Shown one piece after another: positions 26,496-38,845 of a stretch of DNA of 64,000 nt. Origin of the DNA: Hypoxylon rubiginosum (lineage: Eukaryota; Ascomycota; Sordariomycetes; Xylariales; Hypoxylaceae); the NCBI GenBank assembly GCA_902806565.1, contig CADCXA010000034.1:186001-250000 (forward strand), in the 5' to 3' direction. The notes beneath the pieces were generated by a model, which worked only from the letters and a program-made list of their open reading frames with translations, searched no databases and was not told the origin of the DNA. How positions within the stretch are numbered: position 1 is the first letter of the stretch; every line of letters starts with the position of its first letter. The position numbers and the translations under genes were made by a program.

Positions 26496-27680
26496 ATGTC
26501 GTCAAACAGTTTCTCGCTAGCCAGCACGGTTAAGGTAAGTAATGAAGTAATGTACCTCACTTTGCGCTATTGCGCTAAGACGTTCGCTATCGCAAATCTA
26601 TCTCAAAGTCTTATCTCACTCAGCTGACGTAATCCCTACCTGCTACGCAGCTGTCGAGCGGCAAGCTCATGCCGCAGATCCAGCTCGGGCTTTACCAGAT
26701 GAGCGGCCGGGAGGCTAGGTCGTCCGTGCGATGGGCACTGGTCTCGGGATACCGGGGCTTTGATAGCGCCCAGATGTATCGCAACGAGAAGGAGGCCGGA
26801 CAGGGGATACGGGACTTCCTCCACAGCGCTGAGAACACCGAGGGGATCAAGCGCGCGGACCTCTTCTACACGACCAAGCTGCTCAGCAACAGTACGTCGT
26901 ACGAGGCCGTGCGCCAGTCTATTCGCCAATCTGTCCGGGCCTGTGGGCTTGGCTACATCGACCTGTTCCTCCTTCACAGTCCCTTCGGCGGCCCTGCAGC
27001 GCGACTAGCGACCTGGAGAGCCGTCGAGGACGCGATCGAGGCGGGTGAGATTAAGTCGGGTGGCGTTAGTAACTTTGGGGTCCGCCATGTCAGTTTTGCC
27101 CCTATCTATGCTTTTAGTCTTCTAGCAGAGGAGGGCAGGTTTCATGAGCTAACCACCCAGACTTAGATCGAGGAGTTGATGGCGTCTAACCCAAGAATCC
27201 CGCCGGCTGTCAACCAGATCGAGCTTCACCCTTTCAACACCCAACTGGCCATCCGGGCCGTATGTGCCAAGTATGGGATAACCATCGAGGCCTACTCCCC
27301 GCTGGCCCAGGCCCAACGAATGAAGCACCCGGTGATTCATGCGTTGTCCAAGAAGTACTCGTGCACACCGGCGCAGCTTATGATTAGGTTCGTCACCCCC
27401 TTAATCAGCAGAGAAACTCTCGTATAATAGACGTATCATACTAATGGCCCATGTAGGTGGTCACTCCAGTACGGGTTTGTCCCGTTGCCTAAGAGCACGA
27501 AGCGTGAACGTCTTCTGGAAAATGCGAACATAGGCTGGTTCGAGATTTCAGATGCAGACATGGAGAAGCTGGATGAGCTCGACGAGAGACTGATCACTGA
27601 CTGGTAAGTTAGACCTAGATATACCGTATTAGAGAATTCGACTAATACTAGGTTGTAGGGATCCCACAAATGCGCCATGA
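26496..27680 (+). CDS. Aldo-keto reductase
   Basis: Five exons (26496-26534, 26651-27088, 27167-27387, 27457-27603, 27659-27680) give 288 residues, close to the usual AKR length. The enzyme should be a cytosolic NADPH-dependent carbonyl reductase. The catalytic tetrad is complete: Asp51 and Tyr56 in GFDSAQMYRNE, Lys89 in FYTTKL, and His122 in DLFLLHSPFG. Later hallmarks are KSGGVSNFG, PAVNQIELHPF, IEAYSPLAQ and FVPLPKST, the last being the cofactor phosphate site. Exon 5 encodes only the terminal W-D-P-T-N-A-P. Stopping at the unspliced TAA after ITDW would lose that tail, which is common in this family. Intron 2 ends in a CTAACC branch site and TTAG. The substrate cannot be told from sequence. 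Confidence 0.93.
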
Positions 27681-28363
27681 ACTTACAACAGAAAGATAGC
27701 AGGCCAGAATTGGTACCGGTGTTCGACACGAAAACTTCACTGCTGGTTTTTGTAAAAAAAACTTCTCACATGTCTTCTTTTTGAGTTTACTATCGTAGAG
27801 CGGATATCAAAGTGTTACTTATTTAGTATTTTTTATGAAAAAAACTTGTTCAAGACCAACGTCGAAACGCTACCGTTGCTACTAACTCGTGTAATGAATC
27901 TAGGGGTGGTTCAGGGGAACCTTTACGCCAATTTCAAAGTATTTATTCGACTATGCTTGAGCTGCTCGAGACGCTTGAGCGCTTGGCATCGAAGCTTTAC
28001 ACCGACTCATAAAAGGGGTTAACGCAGAACTGGAACGCCATCAAGTACTATTGGAGGCAACTCTTACGAAGCAGTGTCAACGCAAAGCTGGAATATCTGA
28101 ATCAGGAGCACGAGATAGACTTTCCACGACAGAGCTACTTGTCTCAACGCAGCCACGACTGTCCCAGAGTGCAGGGTGTGGTTGTATGTCGAGACAAGTT
28201 CATATCTTAACTCAAGTTTATTCACTCTTTGGCAGGAGATAGGAGGTGCTCAGGCACTAACTTAGAGTTGAAGGCGCGTCATGGCAAAAGACGGTGAAAT
28301 ATGCTTTAGCTATCGAGAAGTTCTGGTTCGTGGGTTCCCGGGCAACATATTAAAGTCCACGCA

Positions 28364-28480
28364 GTTCCAGCTGCAGCTGCAGTTCCTTTTCTTTCCCTTC
28401 ACAGTTCCTTTCCAGTCTCAGTGCCAGTGCCAGTTCCAGTCATAATTCTAGTTCCAGTCATAGTTCCAGTTCATTTCCAG
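28364..28480. repeat. Imperfect TTCCAGT-type repeats
   Basis: Many degenerate copies of a short unit related to AGTTCCAGT, with a CAGCTG-rich head, fill this stretch. It lies about 170-290 bp before the ATG at 28650, so it may fall in promoter or 5' UTR sequence. Confidence 0.6.
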
Positions 28481-28502
28481 AACCACTACAAGACAAAGAC
28501 AG

Positions 28503-28600
28503 AAACATCTTGAACATCCTAAACTTCCTAAACTTCCTAAACTTCCTAAACATCTTAAATATCCTGAACATTCTAGACATCCTACACACCCTAAACATAC
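28503..28600. repeat. 9-bp minisatellite (CCTAAACTT type)
   Basis: Three exact copies of a nine-base unit (AACTTCCTA) sit in the middle, flanked by diverged copies such as AACATCCTA and AACATCTTA. This looks like a short tandem array upstream of the orphan gene. Confidence 0.75.
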
Positions 28601-28628
28601 AAACCATACAACCAACAACAAAACTACC

Positions 28629-28638
28629 TATATATATA
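28629..28638 (+). promoter_or_regulatory. TATA-like element before the orphan gene
   Basis: A TATATATA stretch ends 11 bp before the ATG at 28650. That is very close for a TATA box in front of this ATG, so it may be a fortuitous AT tract or may imply a start further downstream. Confidence 0.3.
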
Positions 28639-28649
28639 CCTCGGTAAAT

Positions 28650-29336
28650 ATGTCTAACAACGGCTCGTCTGGCAACACATCCGCGGTCGATACCCCAGAA
28701 TATGCCTGGATCATCGAGCGCGGCACTTGGCTGCTCGAATTGAAGGCGTATATAGACGAGCGCCTCCAGGATCCTAGTGATATTTTCACTCGGCGGGAAC
28801 TGGAGGAGATCAACCAGCAGGGCCTCCAATACTACAGGACTGGCATCTGCATCCCGGTGTGCCGGCGGCCGCGCCGTCGATAAAAGAAAAAAAAAATGGC
28901 CCGGGGCATGCAGGATGCCGCTCTCCCACAAGGCGCCGACGCCGCGTCCGCGTCGTCAACCGCCGTCATCACCACCGCCACTACTACCGTGGTGCGGATA
29001 CCTACACCCTCTCTTGCCCCCCAACAAGCAGATACGGGTCGAGATGAGACACTCCAGCGAGACGGTGTCGAGACGCAGGCCCCGCAACACGCGGCAGGCC
29101 GGAACGCTGACGATACCGACAAGGAAGTCCACATCCTCGACGGAGACCAAGTCTTCTCGACCGACTACTGGTTCTTGGAGACGAACGGGACCATGAACGA
29201 CGGCATGACGAAGTTAAGCTCCCGGCAGCTGAGGGAGACCAAGAGAATCATCGCCAAGGGGAGGGAGGAGGGAGTCTCGTTGATGGCCCAAGTGTTCACA
29301 CCAGATATCAACGTTCTTCATCGTTGGGCGGTTTAG
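28650..29336 (+). CDS. Small hypothetical protein, probable one-intron gene
   Basis: Two frames, 28650-28883 and 28896-29336, are in the same phase but are parted by one TAA. A candidate intron 28857-28913 (weak GTGTGC donor, ATGCAG acceptor, 57 nt) removes the stop and keeps frame, giving about 209 residues. The N-terminal part (EYAWIIERGTWLLELKAYID) and the C-terminal part (VHILDGDQVFSTDYWFLETN, then SRQLRETKRIIAKGREEG) look like real protein; the middle is Ala/Thr-rich and disordered. I do not recognise the family. Other readings are two short genes or one broken gene. The A-rich tract right after the stop (28884-28896) makes a sequencing or slippage error possible too. Confidence 0.5.
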
Positions 29337-29650
29337 CAATGTCCTGAATTTCAGACCTGCACACTAAATAAGCGTTTAACCTTGTTCACCGTTGTCCGGT
29401 CCCATTTCACACTTCCTTAGGTAGACTTTTAGAATCAGACATTAATCATCGCCAAGTTATCACCAAGCTATCGTGTTACAGCGGACGTTCGTATATGTGA
29501 TCGTAAGATAATAGATTTTACATGTTTCTAATGCGTAGCCCAACGTGTGTAGAGTTCCCCTATGCAGCCTTTTTTTTTTAAAAGTTAACAAACGCGCGAC
29601 AGCGAACAAAAAAATTGTTAATCGCCACCGAATCCTCTACGATACAGACC
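29337..29650. other. Convergent 3' regions
   Basis: A 314-bp gap between the orphan gene and the convergent PMR1 gene. It holds a T-run at 29572-29580 and no coding frame. Confidence 0.5.
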
Positions 29651-32600
29651 TTAAACCGCCTGGCTGTACCCGCCGCCCAACCGTCTGCGCCCGTATTTGT
29701 ACCATTTCCTGGCCTCGTCGGCCCAGAACACCGAGCTCGCCAGCGCGAACAGCCTGACGAGATCGAAGAACCCCAGAGCCTCCGTCTGGAAGACCTCCTG
29801 GAGCCACGGGAAGTAAATTACAAGTAGTTGACCGGCCATGCTCAGCGACACCGCCCAGTTGAACAGCTTATTGGAGAACAGGCCCACCTCGCCCCTGAAG
29901 ACCGACTTGCTCTCCGACCGGCAGGTCAATGCGTTAAACATATCAAACAGCACAAAACAGGTGAACGTCATCGTCGTATCGCGCCGGGTGACTTCACCAT
30001 CCGATAGCATCTCGTGCGAATACACGACCATCGTACCGGCCATGATGATCGCGGCCGATGTAAGAACGCGCTGGAGCAGGGCTTTCGTGAGGACCGGTTC
30101 GCTTCGAGAACGGGGCGGGCGAGACATGACATCGGGGTCGACTTGCTCTACACCTAGAGATTGGGCTGGAGGGCCGTCCATGATAATATCTTTCGATTGG
30201 TTAGCCATGGATAAAAAACTTGGGAAGTTGAATACTTACTAATCCAGAGAATCTGCATGGCGTTCAAGGGAGTCTTGAACCCCATGCAGGTACATAGGAA
30301 GACCAGAGCAAGACTAGCTACGCTAGTGCTGAGCTGGAATGTAATGAAGTTCTGGATGTTGTTGAATATGCCCTTGCCTTCCTCGATGGCGTGGAGGATC
30401 GTAGAGAAGTCATCATCTGTCAGGATCATATCGGAAGCCTCTTTGGCTACGTCGGTCCCGTGTAAACCCATGGAAATACCAATATCGGCCTTCTTTAATG
30501 CTGGCGCATCATTGACTCCGTCCCCGGTCATGGCGACGATATCGCCACGGGATTGGAGGGCTCGGATGATTTTCATCTTGTGATCCGGATTTGTACGTGC
30601 AAATATCGTTGTGTTCTGGATTGCTGCGGCAAGATCGTCTTCCGTCATCGCGTCAAGTTCATCGCCAGTGAGGACAGGCTTCACCGCACCCTGGCTCGAC
30701 GAATGTTCGCGTGGTGCAGCAATGTACATACCAAGCTCCCTCCCGATAGCCAATGCTGTGGTTGGGGAGTCACCAGTGATCATAATGACCTTGACGCCAC
30801 CCCTCATTAACTTTCGAATAGAACGAGAGACTCCAGGTCGTGGAGGATCGCTCATTCCTACCAGCCCTGCGAAGGTCAGACCCTTATATAATTCATCGCT
30901 GTGAGATAGCCCTGGACTTTGACTCCTATCCCCATTAAGCGGCGTGGTGCTTCGAGTAGATGTATGCCCTGATCTACCTCGCGAGGATTTGGCAACTGGT
31001 CCGCTGGCAAATGCCAAGACTCTAAGCCCCTTTTCAGCCATTCTTTCGGCTGCTTGTAATGCCTCTTGACGTCGGACGGAATCTATAACGACCTCGCGTC
31101 CATCGGCAGTAAGATACGTGTCGCATGCGTTGAGGACTTTGTCGATGGCGCCCTTCATGTATGCATATTCCTTGTCGCTATTTCCAGGTTGCGCGCCGAT
31201 CACCACTCCCATCCACTTCCTCTCGGAGCTGAAGGGTGTTTCGGCCGTTCGGGGACCAATCGAATCCCTCACGTCATGTTCCTTAAACCTATCAAGCAAA
31301 TCGAGCATTGCGACATCAGTCGGCTGTCCAACCCATCGCGTGTACGGCGCAAAATCTCTACCCTGAGAACCCGGCAGTGCGGTTTTGGTGGAATGAGCGA
31401 GACGTCCGTTATTTGCGATATTGCCAATCCGTAAAATTCTCATTGCTGCAGTATCGGGTGTCTTTTCTATCACTTCATCATCTGAATCCACGTCAATTGG
31501 CTCTTTCGAACCAAAGTACCACATCTTAGCCGTTGTCATGTGATTCATGGTCAATGTTCCCGTCTTGTCAGAGCAGACAACGTTAACGGAGCCTAGGGTT
31601 TCAACACTCGGCATCTTTCGAACAATAGAATTATGCTTCGCCATGCGATGAACGCCGAGGGCGAGGGTGACCGTGACAATTATAGGTAATCCTTCGGGAA
31701 TCGCCGCGACAGCAAGGGATATGGATATAGTAAAGATCTCGAGGATTTTCTTGCCTTGTAATAACCCGACCAGCGATATTAAGGCAATAATGCCGAACGA
31801 TATCTGACTGAGTTGTTGTCCTAGGTGGTCCATATTCTGCTGCAGGGGAGAACGGGGGCTTTCGGTTCCCGACACGCTGGTGGCAATGGTCCCAAAATGT
31901 GTGTTACCACCAGTCGCGAAGACAATACCCTGTCCGTGACCAGACTTGACCAGTGTTCCCATGTACGCAATATTGTTAGCCCCTCCTTGGTTTCGCGGGT
32001 CATCTCTAGGTCCTTCATCGTATGAAGGAGGTGATAAAGCGGACGGGCTTGGGTGGCGCAATGCAGTCGGGTCGGCGATAGAAGATGTGTGATGGCTGCG
32101 GAATCGCGCGTCGGCGGTCATTCTCAGGGGCTCGTTTTCTCCAGTAAGATTCGACGCATCAATCGTCAGATCGGCAGCTTTCGTAATCCGGATATCAGCT
32201 GGAATACGATCCCCCGTCGTGAACAGCACCACATCTCCCGGTACCAATTGCGCTGCCATAACTTTAGACGAAGTGGCCTCCAACAATTCCTCATCTGGCA
32301 TCTCCGATTCAGATCCAAATGGCTTCTCCTCCGGATCACTGACAGCCGGGGGCCATGATGGATTCCTATTACTAGCACTAGACCGCGTAGACTGTGCCCT
32401 GACCAGATGGGCATGATTGGGGACTAGATGGTTGAGGGCTTCTATCGATTTCTCGGATCGATATTCCTGTACGAACCCAACTGTGACGACGATCGTCACA
32501 GCGATGGTTATACTGACAGCATCATCCATATTCCCAACGAAAATGGAGAGGAACGCGGATATGAGTAGCAGAATAATCAGGGGTTCTCGGAATTGCATTA

Positions 32601-33052
32601 TGAATCGTAACCACAACGGATCGGGGGGTTCGTGAGGTATCTCGTTCGGGCCCCAGTCTCGAAGTCGCGAGAGGGCTTCGGGGGGCGTCAGGCCATGGTT
32701 TAAGGAGGTCTGAAGCTGGGTCGCCGTCTCGGATGGGGTTAGGAACGAATATTCTTCCGCTATAGACTACAGCGATGAAAAGTATTAGTGGTCTATTCTA
32801 GTACTCTACTATGATAGCAAGGAAGAACACGCCTCTCCGTCGTAAACTAGACACTCTACTAGATGAAAAGCTTACCCGTGATTGAGCAGATGTGGTTCGA
32901 ACGTGCCCCGGTCTTCTCGAGGTAGACCGGGATCGTTCGATCAATTCCTCTCCATCTTGATCATGATCTCGATCTATTCCATTGATAATGGGTATTGTAA
33001 ATGGAAGTAGTGACTCGCCGCTGGACTCGCGATCGCGCCACAGCCATGGCAT
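29651..33052 (-). CDS. PMR1: P-type Ca2+/Mn2+-ATPase of the secretory pathway (Pmr1)
   Basis: Three exons (33052-32876, 32766-30240, 30189-29651) encode 1080 residues. This P2A pump loads Ca2+ and Mn2+ into the Golgi. Landmarks, with approximate positions: the LTGE actuator loop (266-269), PEGLP in TM4 (416-420), the phosphorylated Asp459 in [19 protein letters not shown] hinge motif, and [13 protein letters not shown] in TM6, completed only by splicing the 50-nt intron 30239-30190. The N-terminus ([19 protein letters not shown]) is disordered; exon 2 begins [13 protein letters not shown]. Filamentous-fungal features include a Ser/Pro-rich insert of about 30 residues in the actuator domain and another after [10 protein letters not shown] in the nucleotide domain. 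The PMR1/SPCA class rather than PMC1 is judged from overall length and the absence of a long C-terminal calmodulin tail. Confidence 0.95.
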
Positions 33053-35670
33053 TTTGTAAGGTGGAAGGACGGGCGAGCCGGGAGAATGCAGTACTGCATG
33101 GAGCTAAGCAGTATCGACGACGTAAATATTGAAGGTGGTAAGCAAAGAGTTATGAGATGAATTACGAAGTAGCCGAAGAATACATATTAGCGACTAGTAG
33201 TGCTGGTAAAGAATAGTATGAATATAAGTGACGTGTTTATTAAGTTGGTTAATGCTTTTAGAGAAAAGATCCTCTTGGCAACCTTTTTTCTGGGTTTCGG
33301 CCAAATGCGCGATCTGAAAAAGACGTGGACCTTTTGACCTGTTTCCAATTCGGGGCCCGTCCATTAGGTCCCCATTGGGTCCGCTAGGTACCGTCTTATG
33401 CGTTAAGATGCGGGTGAATACAAGCTCCTAATCCTGGAACTCTGCCTGCCGACTTCGTACCTACCGTACCTACCGACCCCTGCGAGCCTACCTAACGTAG
33501 TATTTTAGCGCATCTTAGCACGCTAAAGCGAGATCCTTTTCCCGTCCCCCTTTTCCCCAACTTGCGGCGACGCTGTGGCTGCAGCTATTCAGCCTCCTCG
33601 AGCATGGGCTGAAGCTAGGAATTAGAAGTGAGCAGCCATTTACTGGAAGTTCTGACACTTTAGTATTGGCTTTTTTTTAATGCCAGACAGCTCTAGTTGT
33701 GACCTAGGTAGATATCTTTCAACTTGTAACAGGAACTTGTTAGTTTAAACAATCATGTCCAGTGCCTACCATAGAGGTGTTAGTTGTAAAGAGTCCTGAA
33801 GAATATCGATCTACCTTATGTAAGTAAACTTCATACACACTGGCTAAGGCTATACGTAAGAGCCTAAGCATATATGTAACGAGAACTGGTAACCTTATAT
33901 AAGTCGGCTGATGCTACACTACCAAGATCACATTAAGAAATGTCTCCGGTAGTTGGGTTGGATTTGCTTTAGCTTGATCAGATCCATCAGATCCATCAGA
34001 TCCATCAGATCCATCTCGGTCTCAGAGCAGAGTATAGCTACCTACCTAGGTATGTAAGTAAATTGTGACAACGCTTACGTGGATACTTTGAAACGTAACT
34101 TGGAGGTTCTCTAGAAGTAGCTTATGCCTCGAAAAATCTAGAGTGTTAACTGTTTGCGAACCGATTTTGTAGTGTCTCAGTTAGTGTATGCTGTACTAGC
34201 TGCGTGACCCGTCCTTCGGCCGGGGAAAAGGGGGGGTTTCCTGGCCAGCTTTCTCTACGCCACAGATGAGTCTGAGCTTTCCAAAAGCTCTGATTGGCTA
34301 GCCACACCTCAGCGCACGTCCGATGAATTCTTCGTAGAATCAATTGATCTTTTCCACTACCTCTTAAAAAGGGCAATAATTTATATAATTCGATAGAGCT
34401 CGTTTTGCGTGACCTTTCTATCCTATTTGCATTATTCCCAGGCCTAGAGCGATAAAATCGCAAAGGAAAAGGTTGAAAAGTGCGGGGCGATTCTAAGTAT
34501 CTGATTGGCCGGTGAAATTGTGGCAGTACTAATGAAATAAAGAGAAGTTGATAAAGAGAAGTTGATGTGGCATGCTTGTGTTCTACAATCATGACTCGAA
34601 CGCCGATATGTTCTAGTTGAGAACATTGAGTACTTCCTAGGTATGTTATGTACCTGAGTTGATGAGCTCGACTTACTGCTTGCCTTAATTTGCGAATGAA
34701 CCAAGGGCCCTAAAGTCTCGATGACACGCGGACAAAGCAAAAAATTGAGGCTTTGTGTATTCAGTGCGGCACGAGTGTCTCCCGCAAACTTTGATAAACT
34801 GCCAATATAAAAGACTGAGGCAAATTGTAAAGAAAAACTCTTGAAAATAAGTGTAACTTAAGAGAATGTAAACGTACGTACGTTTAACCAGCCACTGGAT
34901 TTTCGACCCGGAAGAGGTTTAGGTACTTGAGATTTACCTACAACCAAGATTTCTCTAGAGGGGTACCCGATTACTTTCAGGTGCCTGCAATTTCAAGCCA
35001 CAGCTTGAACCAAATAAATGCCAATCAGAAGCACGGAACTGTGTGGTATGCCCCACTAAAGATCCCGGTAGACCTCCAGCCACTTGGATTTTTTTTGCAA
35101 GGAAACGGATGATTTTTTTTTTAGACGCTCAGACACCCAGACACCCTCTTCAGCAATCATTCGCTTGCGGTCAGTGGACAGCCCAGGCCCAAATCTTGCA
35201 GCACCTTTATCCCATACGCAATTCCCCCAGTTCCCCTCCAACTTCATAATTTCAATCTTCAATCCATCCGCCTTCATTCCCGACTCTGCGGACACACCTG
35301 TCATCCGCCCGATATATATTTGTCGTCGCTCTTGACTACGATCCTGCTCTTGCGCATCATATCGGGTCTGCGCATTGCTTGCGCTGATTGAAATCGCGCC
35401 TCGTAAACTGCAGAAAGTCGGTGCGAGCGTTGGTTGTTCTACGCGATCTGCGCCCAAAACAACGCGCTCCTATTTCTCTTGTTTACACCACCCGAATATC
35501 TCCCACCTTTCATCATACCCTCAACTCGTAGGGTCGAACACTTAACGCGTCGTCGCATCTAGGGTCATTGCACTATTCTTTTAATGTCATAATAGTCGAG
35601 CTTCTACTTTGCGTTGCTCTATCGCTTTGACCTACTGCTCCTCCAACCTTGCTCTTTCATCGCCGTCGCG
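33053..35670. other. Divergent promoter region, PMR1 / RAD21
   Basis: A 2.6-kb spacer carrying both promoters. It has a four-copy 9-bp tandem repeat (33979-34014), a TACCTAGGTA palindrome (34043-34052) and T-runs around 35089 and 35115-35122. The frames 34146-34592 (-) and 35056-35457 (-) have no recognised content and are probably chance frames. Confidence 0.5.
33979..34014. repeat. Tandem CAGATCCAT x4
   Basis: Four exact copies of the nine-base unit CAGATCCAT stand head to tail in the spacer upstream of RAD21. Confidence 0.9.
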
Positions 35671-37665
35671 ATGTTTTACTCAGAGACATTGCTACAGAAG
35701 ACCGGGCCACTGGCCCGTGTCTGGCTGTCGGCTAATCTGGAGCGCAAGCTCTCTAAGACACACATTTTACAATCTAATCTACCCGACAGCGTCGATGCTA
35801 TCATCACACCGAACCAGGCACCAATGGCGCTCCGTTTGAGTGGCCAGCTCTTGCTTGGTGTCGTCAGAATCTACAGCCGGAAAGCTCGCTATCTCCTCGA
35901 CGACTGTAACGAGGCCTTACTTAAAATTAAGATGGTACGGTGCTTTTCTTTGCTGTTCCCCATTGTCTACCTGCTAATTATCTTTTAGGCCTTCCGCTCC
36001 ACGGGAAACAATGATATCCCCGAGAATTTAAACATGCCGAATCGGGAAGCCCTCATGCTTCCCGATCAAATCACACCCGCCGATAACCTGAACATCTTGC
36101 CTCCGCCGGACGCCAACTGGCTGTTGGGTCAAATGGAAGACGTGAGCTCTACCCCTGCTAGCTCGGGCACTCGAGGTCGTGGTCGACCAAGCAACCGCGA
36201 TATCAACTTGCAAGAGGACTTCAACAACAGCCAGTTTTTGCACGACGATAACATGGATGAGGATGAAGTCGCGCTTGCTCCTATGGATGACTTGGAACTG
36301 GAATTGGATTTCGGAATGGATATAGATGAGCGACCACGTATGGATAAGAGTATCGAAATGGGTCGAGATGCACCTGCGGCTCGATCAGTGGAGGACGATA
36401 TTTTTAGCGAATTGGATATGGGACTACCCGCAAAGGGTGCTGAACGTGAACCGTCACTGAATCTCGACTTTGGAGACGATACTGTCAGGATTGCGGACGG
36501 GGATGGGGATATTCCAATGGCGATGGACGATGATTTCCAGTTCAACATTGGCGAGCAGTCGGTAGCACCTGAGATGGGAGGTGCTCCTGCTCTTGATCGT
36601 GCCCGCATCTCTGAATCGCCTCTATCCGATATTGACGAAAACATCGCACGAGATGTGGAAGAATGGACACGCGTGAACAACACTAGCATTTACGAACCGG
36701 GTCAAGAACCCGAAGAGCCTGAGCCTATTCCTCAGAAGAAGTCAAAGAAGCGCAGGATCTTCGGGTTAGACCCGTCTACCCAGCTGACTAGTGCACATAT
36801 CAAAGAGCAGCAGCAAAACCACGAAAACATCCTAAAGGCACCGAGCTATATCTCACGGGACCCGTACTTCTTGGCCCTGGTCGAGTTGAAAAATAGCGGC
36901 AACTTTGTCTCCAGCGTGTTGGGTGATGGCCGTAGCAAGGCATGGGCCCCGGAGCTGAGAGGGTTGTTGTCTCTCGATTCTGTCAGACCGATCAATGACC
37001 TTAAGCGTAAGAGGGATAGCGGAGTCGCTGACGTTGGTGAGGAAGAAGAGCAGGGAGCATCTAAATCACCTCGCTTGGAACTGGGTGAAGATGATGACGC
37101 GCTAGTGATGCCCGACGCCGGCCTTGGCGAACAAAGCGTCGCTCCCGATGGCACGATCCTTGAGATCCCTGCGGACGACGAAATCATACTCCAGGATGAT
37201 GACAACGACCAACCTCGTGAAGGAAGCCCGATGCCGGCATTCGATGAGACAACCGCACCTATAGTTCACCCTGCCGACAGCGGCCCGGTCTCCCTAGGCA
37301 CCAAACACGCAGTCCACGTACTCCGGGATCTATTCGGCTCCGAAGCAGCTATCAATGAAGAGAAGCGAAAGACGTCGGTGGTATTCCAAGACCTCCTACC
37401 CGAAGGACGAACATCGAAGGCGGACGCGACGAAAATGTTCTTCGAATGCTTGGTACTTGCGACCAAGGATGCCATTAAGGTTGAGCAGAAGGAGGGCGCA
37501 CTTGGCGGACCTATTCGGGTCAGAGGAAAGCGTGGCCTATGGGGCGCTTGGGCCGAAAGAGAGGCTGGCGGCGAAATCGCCAACCAGGAGGAGCAAGTAC
37601 CGCAAACCGACCAACCGGAACCCGCTATTGCGACGCCTTCTAGAGCCGTGGCGGCCGCGGCGTGA
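35671..37665 (+). CDS. RAD21: Cohesin kleisin subunit Rad21/Scc1
   Basis: Two exons (35671-35934 and 35989-37665; 54-nt intron) give 646 residues. The N-terminal Smc3-binding domain begins [20 protein letters not shown] and runs to about residue 100 ([20 protein letters not shown]). The acidic middle holds one clean separase-type site, S-I-E-M-G-R (209-214, bases 36349-36366), matching [DS]xExxR. The C-terminal winged helix that binds Smc1 is at about 550-620 ([20 protein letters not shown]). Rad21 closes the cohesin ring around sister chromatids until separase cuts it. An in-frame upstream ATG at 35614 would add 19 residues, but homologues begin MFYSE. The mitotic paralogue rather than Rec8 is favoured by the full N-terminal motif. 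Confidence 0.94.
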
Positions 37666-38845
37666 CCAACTACCATTGGGGAATTAGGGGGGTTGTAATG
37701 GCAAGACGAAGTAATGGTTCATGTATAAACTTCTCTGCGCTTGGGATATTCCCGAGGGTTTACATCACATGGTGGTACGGCGTCACGGCGTATGGAAGGG
37801 ACTCGGGCACGGAGATACCAACAGCTGCGGGTATATCGGTCGTCAAAATCATGATTGGGTGTTTCGTTTTGGCTTCGAGATGGGCCTGGTTGCATTCTGA
37901 ATTGTTAGTGTTTAGTACTAGAAGATGGTTGTAAGAAACCAGCCTGGCGAACGGTGACTTCGCCAGGTATTTACTTCCTGAGACTTTGTCTTGAAAAAAA
38001 GATTTCATGCTAGTTCAATTCTATAGCATTTCTGCCTCGGTTAAATTAATGACCTCTTTTTAGAAGTGAATCTATTGCTATTATATATACCAATAGGTAC
38101 CTAATGTTGAACATTGTGATACCTGTAGGCAAAAGGGGGTCGGGTCAGCTGTTGTACATAGGTATGAGGCTAAAATATGTGGCGGTGCATGCCCTTTACT
38201 GCACGACATATGACAGACACAACAGTCCCTGCCCGTATTATACGGAAATAACGTCAGTGCGGATCTGCAAGGCCACCAGGCAAAAGTTACTTTGAAGTAG
38301 TGGTATCGCAACGGCGTGGACCCACGTGTCAGCCTCAGGGTCTAACTTCCCGACTTCCCAACTACAACCTTCCACTGAGCATTTGGACGACTGTAAGAAA
38401 CAATGCACTGGCGACCCAAAACAACCACTGTTTTAGTCTTGAACAATACCCCATTATATCATTTATATTTTCTCCCATCGATACGGTGCTCGGATATTCT
38501 TAGATTGCGTTTGCTTAGCAACCTCGATGCGCCTGGTTGAACCAAGTCACAGTCACCCAACTCTGTAGAGAACCTACATACCTAACTGATGACGACAATC
38601 GCAACAACGGTAACAAACTCAGATACAATTTAGCGGGCAACCCATCTTTATAAGAAACCCGCATCTATCCGACCAAACTTCCCTTTTATTTTCGAGACCT
38701 ACACAAGCTCTTTGACCAACAAACAACGCTACCTACATACCCAAGTACTTAGCTCTTCCTCTCGGCAATACCGACAATCGACTCGTCCACCCACAGACTC
38801 ACCAAAAGTTTCGAATCATCGCAAGCTTTTCTTACTATCCTGACC
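37666..38845. other. Spacer between RAD21 and Elongin-A
   Basis: It carries the RAD21 3' UTR and the Elongin-A promoter. I see no coding frame that resembles a protein. Confidence 0.5.

Larger units (their letters stand above)
27681..28649. other. Spacer with possible decayed sequence
   Basis: It lies between the reductase and a small orphan gene. The plus frame 28051-28242 and the stretch before it have some protein-like composition but stop codons in all frames; I recognise no family. Two low-complexity blocks lie at its end and are listed separately. Confidence 0.45.

Noticed and set aside
27428..27606. Aldo-keto reductase ending at the TAA after ITDW
   Set aside because: A donor GTAAGT starts there, and a 55-nt intron leads to the family tail WDPTNAP.
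33979..34014. Telomere-like or transposon end
   Set aside because: Only four copies of CAGATCCAT with no inverted repeats or transposase nearby; a simple tandem repeat.
36129..36689. 186-codon minus-strand frame inside RAD21
   Set aside because: Ser-rich shadow of the acidic Rad21 linker.
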